From the NCBI RefSeq assembly GCF_900119795.1, contig NZ_LT634361.1:434001-498000 (forward strand): 64,000 bases of DNA, read 5' to 3'. This document shows, piece after piece, positions 1-8,100 of the stretch (position 1 is its first letter; each line of letters opens with the position of its first letter). The notes under the pieces are model-generated. The model was not told where the DNA came from, did not search any database, and saw nothing but the letters and a program-made list of their open reading frames with translations. The DNA is from Tenacibaculum maritimum NCIMB 2154 (GTDB lineage: Bacteria; Bacteroidota; Bacteroidia; Flavobacteriales; Flavobacteriaceae). Position numbers and translations under genes: made by a program.

Positions 1-1081
1 GTAAAGACCAGCTTGGAGCAAATTGCGTTTTTTTACGAGCAAATAACATTGCCATTTCAATTATCTTTTTTTCGCTGATTCCTGTAATTTCAGAGGCCCA
101 CTTAGGAGTTTTAGGAGGTGTTCCGTCTTGATCTTTACCTAGTAGGTAAGGTAAGAACTTTTCAAATCCAACCGTATATTTGTCTAGGTATTCTTTGTCG
201 TGTAAGCCTTGGTCATATATATGGTAAGACATCGCTAAAAATAGAGCAGTATCTGTATTAGGGATTATCTTAATCCATTCAGCAGCTACTTTTTTATCAG
301 TAGTGGTGCGATGTGGGTTTATAGAAATAAATTGAATACCTTTTTCTTTGAACTGCAACCACTTCGGGTACATTTGATGATCTGCAACTCTAAATTCTAC
401 CCTATTATTTTTCCAAGGATCGCATCCTATTAGTACAAAAACTTCGGTATTTTCAAGTATTGTTTTCCAGGAGCTTTGAGGAGAATATACTTCAATATCA
501 CCTATAATGTGAGGGAGGCTTACTTGTGAAGCGCCAGTAGAATAGTCTCCTTTGGTAATAGATTGCCCTCCAATAAGCCCAAAGAATCGCCCTTGTAGCA
601 CATTAGGTCTTAAAAAGCCAGCGTGAGACCATCCTCCGTAAGAAGAACTAAAAATACTTTCGTTACCATGTTTCTTAATAACTTGTAAAATGGCATCAGC
701 AGTTAAGGTCAGCGCTTCTGCCCAAGTAACCCTAACGAACTCTTCTTTTCCTCTTAGGTGAGGTTTGGTATCTCTTCCTCTTCCTTCTAAGTAAGATTTT
801 CTTACCATTGGGTATTTTACTCTAGTTTTATCATATACCCTACTAATAAGTCCTTTAGTAAGCATTTCAGTAGGCATAGCATCGATGTCTTTTAGTGGTT
901 GTACCCCTATGAGGACACCATTTTTAACGACTCCTTTAAAAGGCCCCCAGTGGCTTGCATGAGGTATTAATATTGTTTCTGAATCAAAAACATGATCACA
1001 ACTAAAAATAGTTAAGCTACTAGCAATGGTAATTCCTGCAGTTGCTAATGTTGATCTTTTTAGAAAACTTCGTCTGTTCAT
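1..1081 (-). CDS. Molybdopterin S/N-oxide reductase, TorA/BisC/DMSO-reductase type (partial)
   Basis: N-terminal 360 residues of a periplasmic Mo-bisMGD reductase; the C-terminus lies beyond the window start. It opens with a clear Tat signal (MNRRSFLKRS, twin Arg at 3-4). The early SHWGPF motif and the GDYSTGASQ segment, with the serine that ligates Mo in TorA/DorA/BisC enzymes, place it in the Ser-ligand branch. That branch lacks the N-terminal FeS cluster, and no cluster cysteines are seen here. The likely substrate is trimethylamine N-oxide, dimethyl sulfoxide or a similar oxide; the sequence does not decide which. It follows the porin gene by about 19 bases and is probably cotranscribed with it. 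A cytochrome and a ferredoxin diverge from the same control region. Confidence 0.93.
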   Translation of the reverse strand, partial: MNRRSFLKRSTLATAGITIASSLTIFSCDHVFDSETILIPHASHWGPFKGVVKNGVLIGVQPLKDIDAMPTEMLTKGLISRVYDKTRVKYPMVRKSYLEGRGRDTKPHLRGKEEFVRVTWAEALTLTADAILQVIKKHGNESIFSSSYGGWSHAGFLRPNVLQGRFFGLIGGQSITKGDYSTGASQVSLPHIIGDIEVYSPQSSWKTILENTEVFVLIGCDPWKNNRVEFRVADHQMYPKWLQFKEKGIQFISINPHRTTTDKKVAAEWIKIIPNTDTALFLAMSYHIYDQGLHDKEYLDKYTVGFEKFLPYLLGKDQDGTPPKTPKWASEITGISEKKIIEMAMLFARKKTQFAPSWSL

Positions 1082-1100
1082 TATAATGATTCTTTATTGT

Positions 1101-2210
1101 TTAAAAATAATATCCGACGTTGATGTTGAATAGTGTTTGTACTTTATCGTCTCCTTTAGCAAAAGAATTTGTCCATCCTTCATTAAACCATGGCTGATTT
1201 TTTGTAGTAATAAATTCTATATAGCTATATATGTTTCCTGCATGAACAAGAATACCTACTGTATTGGTAAAAGAATTTATATACTCTTTGTTAGATTTGT
1301 CAAAATAGGCATAGTTATCATATACTTGTATATTGTCGAATACTTTTGATTTTAAAGGGAAATTATAGCTTGCTCCTAAGGTGTATAATTCTCCTTTGCT
1401 AGCTACATTATATGTTGCATTGTAAGCTCCGAATTCTACATAGTCGGTACCTGTATTTTTCTTAAAGCTGGTAGCTTGTGCTTTTATATTGAACTGGTTT
1501 ATGTTTCCCTCGTAATGCACCGCTATTGCATGGTGTGATTTATATTGATTTGTTTTTATATTGTGTAGTCCTCCATACATTAGTGAAGTACCTATTTGTT
1601 GTTGGTACTTTTTACCTACTTTGTAAACGATTTTTCCATTTACTTGATTAGTTTCTTTGTAATCACCAATAACATCATAAGAATATCTTTTGGCAGATTC
1701 TTCTCCAACGAATAAATCCTCAGAGTTTTTAAAAAAAGCAAGTTGATAATCTATGTTTTTGCCTTTGTGAGTATATGTAAATCCTACATCGTAGTCATCT
1801 TCTAATCCGATATAATATCCCATACTTAAATAATAACTATGAGAGTTGTATGGTGTTATGCCAAAAGGAACCTTTGTTAAACCCAAAATAAATTGGTCTT
1901 TATTTTGAAAAGTATAAGTAATATCTCCCTGTCTTAACAATCCAGCACCATATTCTTGAGCGTACAATCGATACTTTACTTGTAGTGTTAGTCCTTTATA
2001 ACTTGCTTTCGGATTGATAGCAAACATATCGTAACCGATGTCTCCACCTCTTTTTTGTTGTTGTTGGTTCCATGAATATAATTTATAGTTGAAGCGTAGT
2101 GCTCCGTGTAGTTCAACATTAGGTTTTTCTTGTGCATAAAAACGAAATGAAATAATGCTTAAAAAAACTAAAGAGAATACCTTTTTTGCTAGATTTATAT
2201 GGGTATGCAT
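1101..2210 (-). CDS. Outer-membrane porin-like beta-barrel protein
   Basis: 369 residues with an N-terminal signal peptide ending near FYAQ, then alternating aromatic/hydrophobic beta strands and a C-terminal aromatic Phe (VGYYF), the usual signature of an outer-membrane barrel inserted by the BAM machinery. It resembles phosphate-selective-porin-like proteins that sit beside respiratory operons in Bacteroidota. It is the first gene of a minus-strand unit with the S/N-oxide reductase just downstream. I infer that it admits the oxide substrate or a related solute. The promoter is an FNR-box-linked TACCTTTG element at 2237-2244. Confidence 0.75.
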   Translation of the reverse strand: MHTHINLAKKVFSLVFLSIISFRFYAQEKPNVELHGALRFNYKLYSWNQQQQKRGGDIGYDMFAINPKASYKGLTLQVKYRLYAQEYGAGLLRQGDITYTFQNKDQFILGLTKVPFGITPYNSHSYYLSMGYYIGLEDDYDVGFTYTHKGKNIDYQLAFFKNSEDLFVGEESAKRYSYDVIGDYKETNQVNGKIVYKVGKKYQQQIGTSLMYGGLHNIKTNQYKSHHAIAVHYEGNINQFNIKAQATSFKKNTGTDYVEFGAYNATYNVASKGELYTLGASYNFPLKSKVFDNIQVYDNYAYFDKSNKEYINSFTNTVGILVHAGNIYSYIEFITTKNQPWFNEGWTNSFAKGDDKVQTLFNINVGYYF

Positions 2211-2236
2211 AATCTTTTATTTAAAATTTCATAGAT

Positions 2237-2244
2237 CAAAGGTA
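2237..2244 (-). promoter_or_regulatory. -7 promoter element of the porin-reductase unit
   Basis: Read on the minus strand this is TACCTTTG, an exact match to the Bacteroidota -7 consensus TAnnTTTG. It lies 27 bases upstream of the porin ATG. No good -33 TTG is visible; instead the FNR-like box sits where an activator that touches polymerase would sit. Confidence 0.65.
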
Positions 2245-2264
2245 TCGTCATATCTCTCCATGAA

Positions 2265-2282
2265 ATATGATTTTTATCATAT
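2265..2282. promoter_or_regulatory. FNR/CRP-family operator between divergent respiratory genes
   Basis: ATATGATTTTTATCATAT is a perfect 7+4+7 palindrome with the TGAT-N4-ATCA core of FNR-family sites. Its centre (2273.5) is 29.5 bases from the first T of each divergent TAnnTTTG element. That puts it near -42 for both promoters, the class II activator position. Anaerobic activation of both units is therefore likely; the regulator itself is not in the window. Confidence 0.75.
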
Positions 2283-2302
2283 AAATGCCTAATAATGGTT
2301 TT

Positions 2303-2310
2303 TACATTTG
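2303..2310 (+). promoter_or_regulatory. -7 promoter element of the cytochrome-ferredoxin unit
   Basis: TACATTTG matches TAnnTTTG and lies 25 bases before the cytochrome ATG. No TTG is seen at -33, as expected for an activator-dependent promoter. It mirrors the opposite element at 2237-2244. Confidence 0.6.
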
Positions 2311-2334
2311 TTATGAATTTTAATTTTGGTTAGC

Positions 2335-2958
2335 ATGAGCAAAATAGGTGTGAATGTAAGATGTTTGGCTGCGTTGCCTTTTTTTTCTTTACTAGTTTCT
2401 TGTCATTTTAATGAAAAAAAAGATGTTTATACTGCTATTAAGGAGCGGGAGTTAGAGGTTGTTTCTTATTCATTATCTAACTCTTTGCAACATGACAGAT
2501 TAGTAAAGGTAGTACCTAAGGTTAATGAAGTGGATAGTTTCTTTGTTTATGAAAGAAAGAGTAATATTAGTAAATATAAATGTTCAGGGTGTCATTCAGA
2601 ATCGTTAGATAAGTTAAAAGAGAAAAAGATCTTTATACATAAAGATATTCGCTTTTTTCATATGGACAGAGAGGTAGCCTCTTGTTTTAACTGTCATAAT
2701 AAGCAAGATATGGATTTATTACGTTCGCATACAGGTAAAAGCATTGATTTTAACAAGAGCTATAAGGTTTGCGCACAATGTCATCAAGGAGAATATAAAG
2801 ATTGGGCTATTGGGGCTCATGGTAAACAAGTAGGAGGATGGATGCCACCTAGAGTGTCTAAAACATGTGTAGAATGTCATAATCCGCATTCTCCAAAATT
2901 TCACACTAAGGTGCCAGCATATCCCGTGTATTTAAAAAGAGAAAGATCTCGTAAATAA
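2335..2958 (+). CDS. Tetrahaem cytochrome c lipoprotein
   Basis: 207 residues from ATG 2335; I prefer this to the TTG at 2326, which overlaps a TAATTTTG stretch. Four CXXCH haem motifs are visible: CSGCH, CFNCH, CAQCH and CVECH. The N-terminus is hydrophobic and ends in LLVSC, a lipobox, so the protein is probably a lipoprotein. Many scattered His residues could be distal haem ligands. It precedes a periplasmic ferredoxin by 13 bases and diverges from an S/N-oxide reductase. I infer that it carries electrons toward that reductase, in place of the membrane-anchored TorC cytochrome of enterobacteria. Confidence 0.85.
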   Translation: MSKIGVNVRCLAALPFFSLLVSCHFNEKKDVYTAIKERELEVVSYSLSNSLQHDRLVKVVPKVNEVDSFFVYERKSNISKYKCSGCHSESLDKLKEKKIFIHKDIRFFHMDREVASCFNCHNKQDMDLLRSHTGKSIDFNKSYKVCAQCHQGEYKDWAIGAHGKQVGGWMPPRVSKTCVECHNPHSPKFHTKVPAYPVYLKRERSRK

Positions 2959-2971
2959 AATAATAATAGGC

Positions 2972-4015
2972 ATGAGTGGAGGTACAAAAAAATGGTTTTC
3001 CCTAAATATATTTAAGGAAGCTAAAAAAGATGCATGTAAAGAAGGTAATTGTTTGGATTCTGAAATGAAAAATGATGGGATTGCTCAGGTTTTTAATAAG
3101 CCTACCAGTAGAAGAAATGCATTGAAGAAGTTAAGTGCTAGTTTGTTAGTAGGAGCGGGCGCTGTTAGTACTTCGTGTAGTGTAATTTCTAGTAAGGAAC
3201 ATAAAGAAAAAGAGACTGAAAACTGGGAGGAGCTTTTTAAAGGGAATTACAAATTAATGAGCGATGAAGAAAAGAGGGCGACGGTGAGAAGGTTGGAAAA
3301 AAGGTATGCTGAGCGTTTGGGGAAGACTATTAACATTTCTGCAAAAAATGCAGATGAAAATGTGTTGTTTGGATATGCTTTTAATATTTCTAAATGCCAA
3401 GGCTACATGGATTGTGTAGAGGCTTGTCATCAAGAAAATAATCATGATAGAGAAAGTGATATGCGCTATATTAGGATTCATGAGATAAAGAAAGGAGAAG
3501 GAATTAACTTTGAAAAAGCAGATGATAGTTATGGGCATGAAGTTCCTGCTGAAGGGCATTTTTACCTAGGAACGCAATGTTTCCATTGTGATAATCCTCC
3601 TTGTACAAAGGTATGTCCAGTACAAGCTACTTGGAGAGAAAAAGATGGTTTGGTGGTGGTAGATTATGATTGGTGCATTGGGTGTCGTTATTGTATGGCG
3701 GCTTGTCCTTATGATGGAAGGCGATTTAATTGGAGCGAGCCTAAAATCCCTGCTGAAGAAGTGAATCCAGAGCAACATTATTTAGGAAATAGGATTCGTA
3801 AAAAAGGAGTTATGGAGAAGTGTACGTTTTGTGTTCAACGTTCTCGAAAAGGGAAAAACCCTGCTTGTGTGGAAGCTTGTCCTACTGGAGCTAGAGTTTT
3901 TGGGAATTTGTTGGATCCTAATAGTACTATTAGAAATATAATAGAAACAAAGAAAGTGTTCAGATTAAAAGAGGATTTGGGAACAGAGCCTAAGTTTTGG
4001 TATTTTATGGATTGA
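2972..4015 (+). CDS. Tat-exported DmsB/PsrB-like four-cluster ferredoxin, one cysteine replaced
   Basis: 347 residues. After a 46-residue extension comes a Tat motif (TSRRNALKKL, about 46-55) and a hydrophobic stretch, so it is probably periplasmic. Four cluster motifs follow. The first is C-x2-Y-x2-C-x3-C (KCQGYMDCVEAC), with Tyr where the second Cys is expected. The others are complete: CFHCDNPPCTKVCP, CIGCRYCMAACP, and CTFC with a distal CVEACP. It belongs to the electron-transfer subunits of the DMSO-reductase superfamily. No NrfD/DmsC-type membrane subunit is encoded nearby, so the quinol contact must be elsewhere or differ. Confidence 0.85.
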   Translation: MSGGTKKWFSLNIFKEAKKDACKEGNCLDSEMKNDGIAQVFNKPTSRRNALKKLSASLLVGAGAVSTSCSVISSKEHKEKETENWEELFKGNYKLMSDEEKRATVRRLEKRYAERLGKTINISAKNADENVLFGYAFNISKCQGYMDCVEACHQENNHDRESDMRYIRIHEIKKGEGINFEKADDSYGHEVPAEGHFYLGTQCFHCDNPPCTKVCPVQATWREKDGLVVVDYDWCIGCRYCMAACPYDGRRFNWSEPKIPAEEVNPEQHYLGNRIRKKGVMEKCTFCVQRSRKGKNPACVEACPTGARVFGNLLDPNSTIRNIIETKKVFRLKEDLGTEPKFWYFMD

Positions 4016-4041
4016 TCACTTATCAAATTAAATATAGAGTC

Positions 4042-4623
4042 ATGGTTAAAAAAAAAGTTTATGTTTTGCTGTTTGAGGGATTTTCTGATTGGGAAATTTC
4101 ATATTTAGCTCCAGGGTTACAGAAAAACGAAGGAATTTCATTGAGTTATTTTACAGTTGATGGAGCTCCCATTAGATCGGTGGGAGGATTGCATATTCAA
4201 CCCGATTTTTCAATTAGTGAAATTGATACAAGTGAGGTTTCGGCGCTTATTTTGCCAGGAGGAACATTTTGGGAAAAGGAAACGGTAAAGGAAATAGATG
4301 TACTTGTAGATGAATTGCATGCAGAGGATAAAATAATAGGAGCAATTTGCGGGGCAACAACTTATTTAGCTAAGAGAGGGTATTTAGATGACGTAAAACA
4401 TACTAGTAATTCTTTAGATTATTTAAAAATGTTTGCAAAATCGTATAAGGGATCTCGTTATTATCAAGATGAATTAGCGGTTACTGATGGTAACTTAATA
4501 ACAGCCAATGGAGTTGCTCCAATTGAATTTGCAAGAGAGGTTTTTAAAGCTGTCGAATTATATAGTGATGCCAATATTGAAAAATGGTTTCATCTTTTTA
4601 AAGAGGGAGTATGGGCAGGTTGA
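4042..4623 (+). CDS. DJ-1/PfpI family protein
   Basis: 193 residues from ATG 4042; an upstream ATG at 3997 would overlap the ferredoxin gene and add a non-conserved leader. The class I glutamine-amidotransferase-like fold is clear: an N-terminal VYVLLFEGFSDWE strand-loop and the nucleophile elbow GAICGAT with the reactive Cys. YajL/YdeA-like members act as glyoxalases, deglycases or chaperones; the exact role cannot be told. It starts 26 bases after the ferredoxin stop and may be cotranscribed with it. Confidence 0.85.
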   Translation: MVKKKVYVLLFEGFSDWEISYLAPGLQKNEGISLSYFTVDGAPIRSVGGLHIQPDFSISEIDTSEVSALILPGGTFWEKETVKEIDVLVDELHAEDKIIGAICGATTYLAKRGYLDDVKHTSNSLDYLKMFAKSYKGSRYYQDELAVTDGNLITANGVAPIEFAREVFKAVELYSDANIEKWFHLFKEGVWAG

Positions 4624-4671
4624 TAAAACAGCAGTTGGTACTGTGTTTTTTTAAGAAATGGTTTCCATTTT

Positions 4672-4815
4672 TTCTTATGCCTGCAAATTGGTCTTATTCC
4701 ACCTTGATTTTAGCTTTTTCTGACAATGTAGTTAAGCTATGTTGTTTAAAAAAGACTTCATTAGGACAAAAAAAACTGAATTTTCGCTTCAAAACAAAAA
4801 GTTTAAATCGCTTCA
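4672..4815 (+). repeat. Dispersed intergenic repeat, copy A (about 144 bp)
   Basis: This stretch matches the reverse complement of 45461-45603 over nearly its whole length, with scattered substitutions. Shared blocks include CTTATGCCTGCAAATTGGTC and TTTTCGCTTCAAAACAAAAA. The middle of each copy holds a degenerate AGCTATGTT-type inverted repeat. Both copies lie just downstream of genes. It contains an open frame (4611-4832) that I do not believe is coding. Confidence 0.8.
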
Positions 4816-4816
4816 A

Positions 4817-4861
4817 ATTAAAATTATCGTAGAAAAGAGAGTTTTGTACGATAATTTTAAT
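4817..4861. terminator. Strong hairpin between convergent genes
   Basis: A perfect 15-bp stem (ATTAAAATTATCGTA with its complement) around a 15-base loop, between the ends of the DJ-1 gene and the convergent M48 protease gene. Likely a bidirectional transcription terminator. Confidence 0.6.
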
Positions 4862-4885
4862 GTATAGATGTTATTGCTTGAAGTA

Positions 4886-5662
4886 TTATTTTTTTTGGTA
4901 TTTTCTGATAGCTTCTTTAATTTTTGCAATTCTATTTTCAGGGTCAGGATGTGTGCTTTGAAATTCAGGAGTTCTGTTTGGGCCGGCAGCAGCTTTTAAT
5001 ATTTGCATGACTCCGATTAAATGTTCAGGATTGTAACCGGCGTCTATCATTATTTTTACCCCTAGTTCATCACTTTCTAGTTCGTCATTACGTCCGTATT
5101 TCATATTTATGGCATTTGCAATTATGGTAGCTCCCTGTGCGGTACTTGGATCAAACCCAACTGCAGCTCCAGAAAGTAATCCTTGAGTTAGGTCTTGTTT
5201 TGCCATGCGTTCTGCGGAATGGCGACCAATAACATGTCCGATTTCATGACCTAAAACGCCAGCTAATTGGTCTTCGTTTTTCAATTTAGAAAATAACGCG
5301 TACGTAATGAAAATTTGCCCTCCAGGTAATGCAAAAGCATTGATAGTGGTTGCGTCTTTTAATAAATGAAACTCAAACGGATAGCCTGATTTTTGGGCAA
5401 TACTACGATGCACTAGCAATTGACCAACTTTATCCACTAATTTTTGAAAACGGTTATCGGGGTGGAGTCCTCCATGCTGTTGAGCCATAGAAGGAGCAGA
5501 ACTTAGTCCGATAGCTATTTCTTCTTTGGGAGAAATAGAGATATGCTGTTTTTTTCCTGTGTATGGATTGATTTCAGCATTTGAACAATACTTAAAGACG
5601 GCAAATAAAGCAATAGCAGCACCAATTAATAATCTGATTTTAAAATTTCCACGATTTCTCAT
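4886..5662 (-). CDS. M48-family zinc metalloprotease
   Basis: 258 residues with an N-terminal hydrophobic anchor (about 10-26). The zinc site HEIGHVIGRH and the downstream glutamate motif (NDELESDELG) are present, as in BepA/LoiP-type M48 proteases that act in envelope protein quality control. The Cys after the anchor (FKYCSN) could be lipidated, but the lipobox is poor. It converges on the DJ-1 gene. Confident for family, not for substrate. Confidence 0.9.
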   Translation of the reverse strand: MRNRGNFKIRLLIGAAIALFAVFKYCSNAEINPYTGKKQHISISPKEEIAIGLSSAPSMAQQHGGLHPDNRFQKLVDKVGQLLVHRSIAQKSGYPFEFHLLKDATTINAFALPGGQIFITYALFSKLKNEDQLAGVLGHEIGHVIGRHSAERMAKQDLTQGLLSGAAVGFDPSTAQGATIIANAINMKYGRNDELESDELGVKIMIDAGYNPEHLIGVMQILKAAAGPNRTPEFQSTHPDPENRIAKIKEAIRKYQKK

Positions 5663-5693
5663 ATTTATTATTTTTAGTATAAAATACTTTGCT

Positions 5694-5802
5694 TAAACTT
5701 TTTAAAAGTATGGGAGGAATAGTGTTTTTTAAGTGCATTTTTTATCTTTTTGATTTTATAGTAATGCGATGCGATTCAAAACACTTTAGCTTAAAAAGTT
5801 TA
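5694..5802. repeat. Nested imperfect inverted repeat upstream of phenylalanine hydroxylase
   Basis: Outer arms TAAACTTTTTAA (5694-5705) and its complement (5791-5802) are perfect; inner arms AGTGTTTT (5721-5728) and AAAACACT (5778-5785) are also perfect. The region between the M48 start and the hydroxylase start has no gene. It may be a small folded mobile-type repeat or a regulatory structure. Confidence 0.45.
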
Positions 5803-5911
5803 GAGTAAGTTCAAAAATGTAAAGATACGCAATCTGTATATTTAACAGATATAGGTTTTTTGTAATCTATAAATGTTTTAAATTTACAGAACAAAACAAT
5901 AGATAAAACAT

Positions 5912-7666
5912 ATGGAGCCTTTTTTTGAGTTAAATGAAATTACAAAGAAACTACCAAAGCATTTGCATAAGTTTATTGTGAAGCAGCCGTATGATGAATA
6001 TACAATGCAGCATCAAGCAGTTTGGCGTTATGTTATGAGAATGAATGTTGATTATTTGAGTAAAGTAGCCCATGAGTCTTACGTGGCTGGATTAAAAAAA
6101 GCAGGTATTTCTATAGAGCATATTCCTCATATGGAAGGAATGAATAGAATTTTAAAAGAAATTGGCTGGGCTGCGGTTTCGGTAGATGGTTTTATTCCGC
6201 CGAATGCCTTTATGGAGTTTCAAGCTTATAATGTATTGGTAATAGCATCAGATATAAGAACGATAAATCATATTGAATACACGCCCGCTCCAGATATTAT
6301 ACATGAGGCAGCAGGGCATGCGCCAATTATAGCCAATCCTGAATACGCTGAATACCTACGTCGCTTTGGAGAAATAGGAAGTAAAGCTATTTCGTCTTCA
6401 AAAGATTATGAGTTATATGAAGCTGTTAGGTGGTTGTCTATTTTAAAAGAGAATCCAAATTCTTCTGAGGAAGAGATTAATGAAGCGCATGCAAAGGTAA
6501 CATGGTTGCAAAATAATATGGGGGAGCCTTCTGAAATGGCACAAATAAGAAATCTGCATTGGTGGACGGTTGAGTATGGGTTGATAGGAACAGTTGAAAA
6601 CCCTAAGATTTATGGAGCAGGATTGTTATCATCAATAGGAGAAAGTGCTTGGTGTATGAAAGAGGAGGTGAAAAAGATACCTTATTCTATTGAAGCAGCT
6701 GCAATGAGTTTTGATATAACAAAGCCTCAACCTCAGTTATTTGTGACGCCAGATTTTGCGTATTTAAGTTTAGTGCTAGATGAATTTGCAAATACAATGG
6801 CGTTAAGAACAGGGGGAGTAAGAGGAGTGGAAAAGCTAATAGATTCGGGGAATATAGGTACTGTTGAATTGAGCACAGGGGTTCAAATTTCAGGAATATT
6901 TACCAATCTTATAAAATCTAAAGAAGGTAAGGTTGCTTATATACAAACGACGGGAGGAACTGCATTGTCTAATAGAGATAAAGAGCTTATAGGTCACGGG
7001 ATTTCTTATCATGCTGAAGGATTTGGTAGCCCAGTGGGTAAGTTGAAAGGAATTAATTTGCCTATTGAAGACATGAGCCCGAGAGATTTAAAAGCGTATG
7101 GTATTTATGAAGGAGAATATATGACGTTGGAGTTTGAGAGTGGAGTTGTTGTAAAAGGGAAGGCAATTACAGGAACACGTGATTTAAGAGGGAAGATTTT
7201 AATTATTTCATTAGAAGAATGTACGGTTACTTTTGGAGCAGCAGTTTTATTTAGACCAGAATGGGGGATTTACGATATGGCAATAGGAAAGGAGTTGGTT
7301 TCTGCTTTTGCGGGAGCGGCTGATCCTAGTTCATTTGCGGATATAGGAAAGGTTTCTGAAACAAAAACGCATAAAATAGTATATTCAGATAAAGAAAAGA
7401 GGTTATATAAACTATATGGAAAAGTGAGAAGTTGGCGTGAAAAGAATGTTGTTGATGAGAAGGAATTACTAGGAGTATTTAAAGAATTACAGTCTGATTT
7501 TAAAGAAGATTGGTTGTTGCCGTTGGAGTTATTGGAACTGGCTATAAAACATAGTTTTTCTGTAAAAGTAGATGTAGAAATGTATCTGAATCAATTTAAA
7601 AAAGATAAAAAATACAAAACATTAGTTGAAAATGGTTTACATTTATTGCCTGTATATGAGATGTAA
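5912..7666 (+). CDS. Aromatic amino acid (phenylalanine 4-) hydroxylase, long form
   Basis: 584 residues. The N-terminal half is the catalytic domain of pterin-dependent aromatic amino acid hydroxylases: the iron ligands are His131 and His136 in HEAAGHAPII and Glu221 in WWTVEYGLIG. The C-terminal ~250 residues are an extension typical of the Bacteroidota long form and absent from the short proteobacterial enzyme; its role is unknown to me. Expected reaction: phenylalanine plus O2 and tetrahydropterin to tyrosine. Start ATG 5912 fits the family N-terminus. Confidence 0.92.
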   Translation: MEPFFELNEITKKLPKHLHKFIVKQPYDEYTMQHQAVWRYVMRMNVDYLSKVAHESYVAGLKKAGISIEHIPHMEGMNRILKEIGWAAVSVDGFIPPNAFMEFQAYNVLVIASDIRTINHIEYTPAPDIIHEAAGHAPIIANPEYAEYLRRFGEIGSKAISSSKDYELYEAVRWLSILKENPNSSEEEINEAHAKVTWLQNNMGEPSEMAQIRNLHWWTVEYGLIGTVENPKIYGAGLLSSIGESAWCMKEEVKKIPYSIEAAAMSFDITKPQPQLFVTPDFAYLSLVLDEFANTMALRTGGVRGVEKLIDSGNIGTVELSTGVQISGIFTNLIKSKEGKVAYIQTTGGTALSNRDKELIGHGISYHAEGFGSPVGKLKGINLPIEDMSPRDLKAYGIYEGEYMTLEFESGVVVKGKAITGTRDLRGKILIISLEECTVTFGAAVLFRPEWGIYDMAIGKELVSAFAGAADPSSFADIGKVSETKTHKIVYSDKEKRLYKLYGKVRSWREKNVVDEKELLGVFKELQSDFKEDWLLPLELLELAIKHSFSVKVDVEMYLNQFKKDKKYKTLVENGLHLLPVYEM

Positions 7667-7702
7667 TACCAGTTGTATTAATTTATAAATGGTGTGAATC
7701 TG

Positions 7703-8014
7703 ATGAGATTATTTAATTTATTTAGAAAAAAGGATATGAGTACCGAAATTAAAGAATACTTAGAAAAAGGAGCTATCGTGTTGGATGTAAGAACGCTTGA
7801 AGAATGGAATGAAGGACATTCTGAGGGGGCAAAGCATATTGTTTTGACAACTATTCCATCGCAAGTAGAAGAAATAAAATCATGGGATAAACCTGTAATT
7901 GCTGTTTGTAGGAGTGGAGGAAGAAGTGGGCAAGCAACAGATTTTTTATTGAGTCATGGTGTAGATATTATTAATGGAGGTCCTTGGGGAAATGTAGATC
8001 AGTATTTAAAATAA
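7703..8014 (+). CDS. Rhodanese-like domain protein
   Basis: About 103 residues from ATG 7703 (a GTG at 7694 is an alternative). A single rhodanese domain with the active-site loop CRSGGRS (persulfide-forming Cys), the LDVRTLEEWNEGH motif and a C-terminal GGPWGNV turn. No signal peptide, so cytoplasmic. Probably a sulfurtransferase or sulfur carrier; the acceptor is unknown. Confidence 0.9.
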   Translation: MRLFNLFRKKDMSTEIKEYLEKGAIVLDVRTLEEWNEGHSEGAKHIVLTTIPSQVEEIKSWDKPVIAVCRSGGRSGQATDFLLSHGVDIINGGPWGNVDQYLK

Positions 8015-8100
8015 TGCCATCCATCAATTAAAGCAATTATGATGAGAATATTTTTGTTGATACAGAAAGTATATTGATTGTTTTGGATTTGATATAAAAA

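Noticed and set aside
4611..4832. 73-residue open frame after the DJ-1 gene
   Set aside because: It lies wholly over the dispersed repeat that recurs in inverted form at 45.5 kb; composition is not protein-like.
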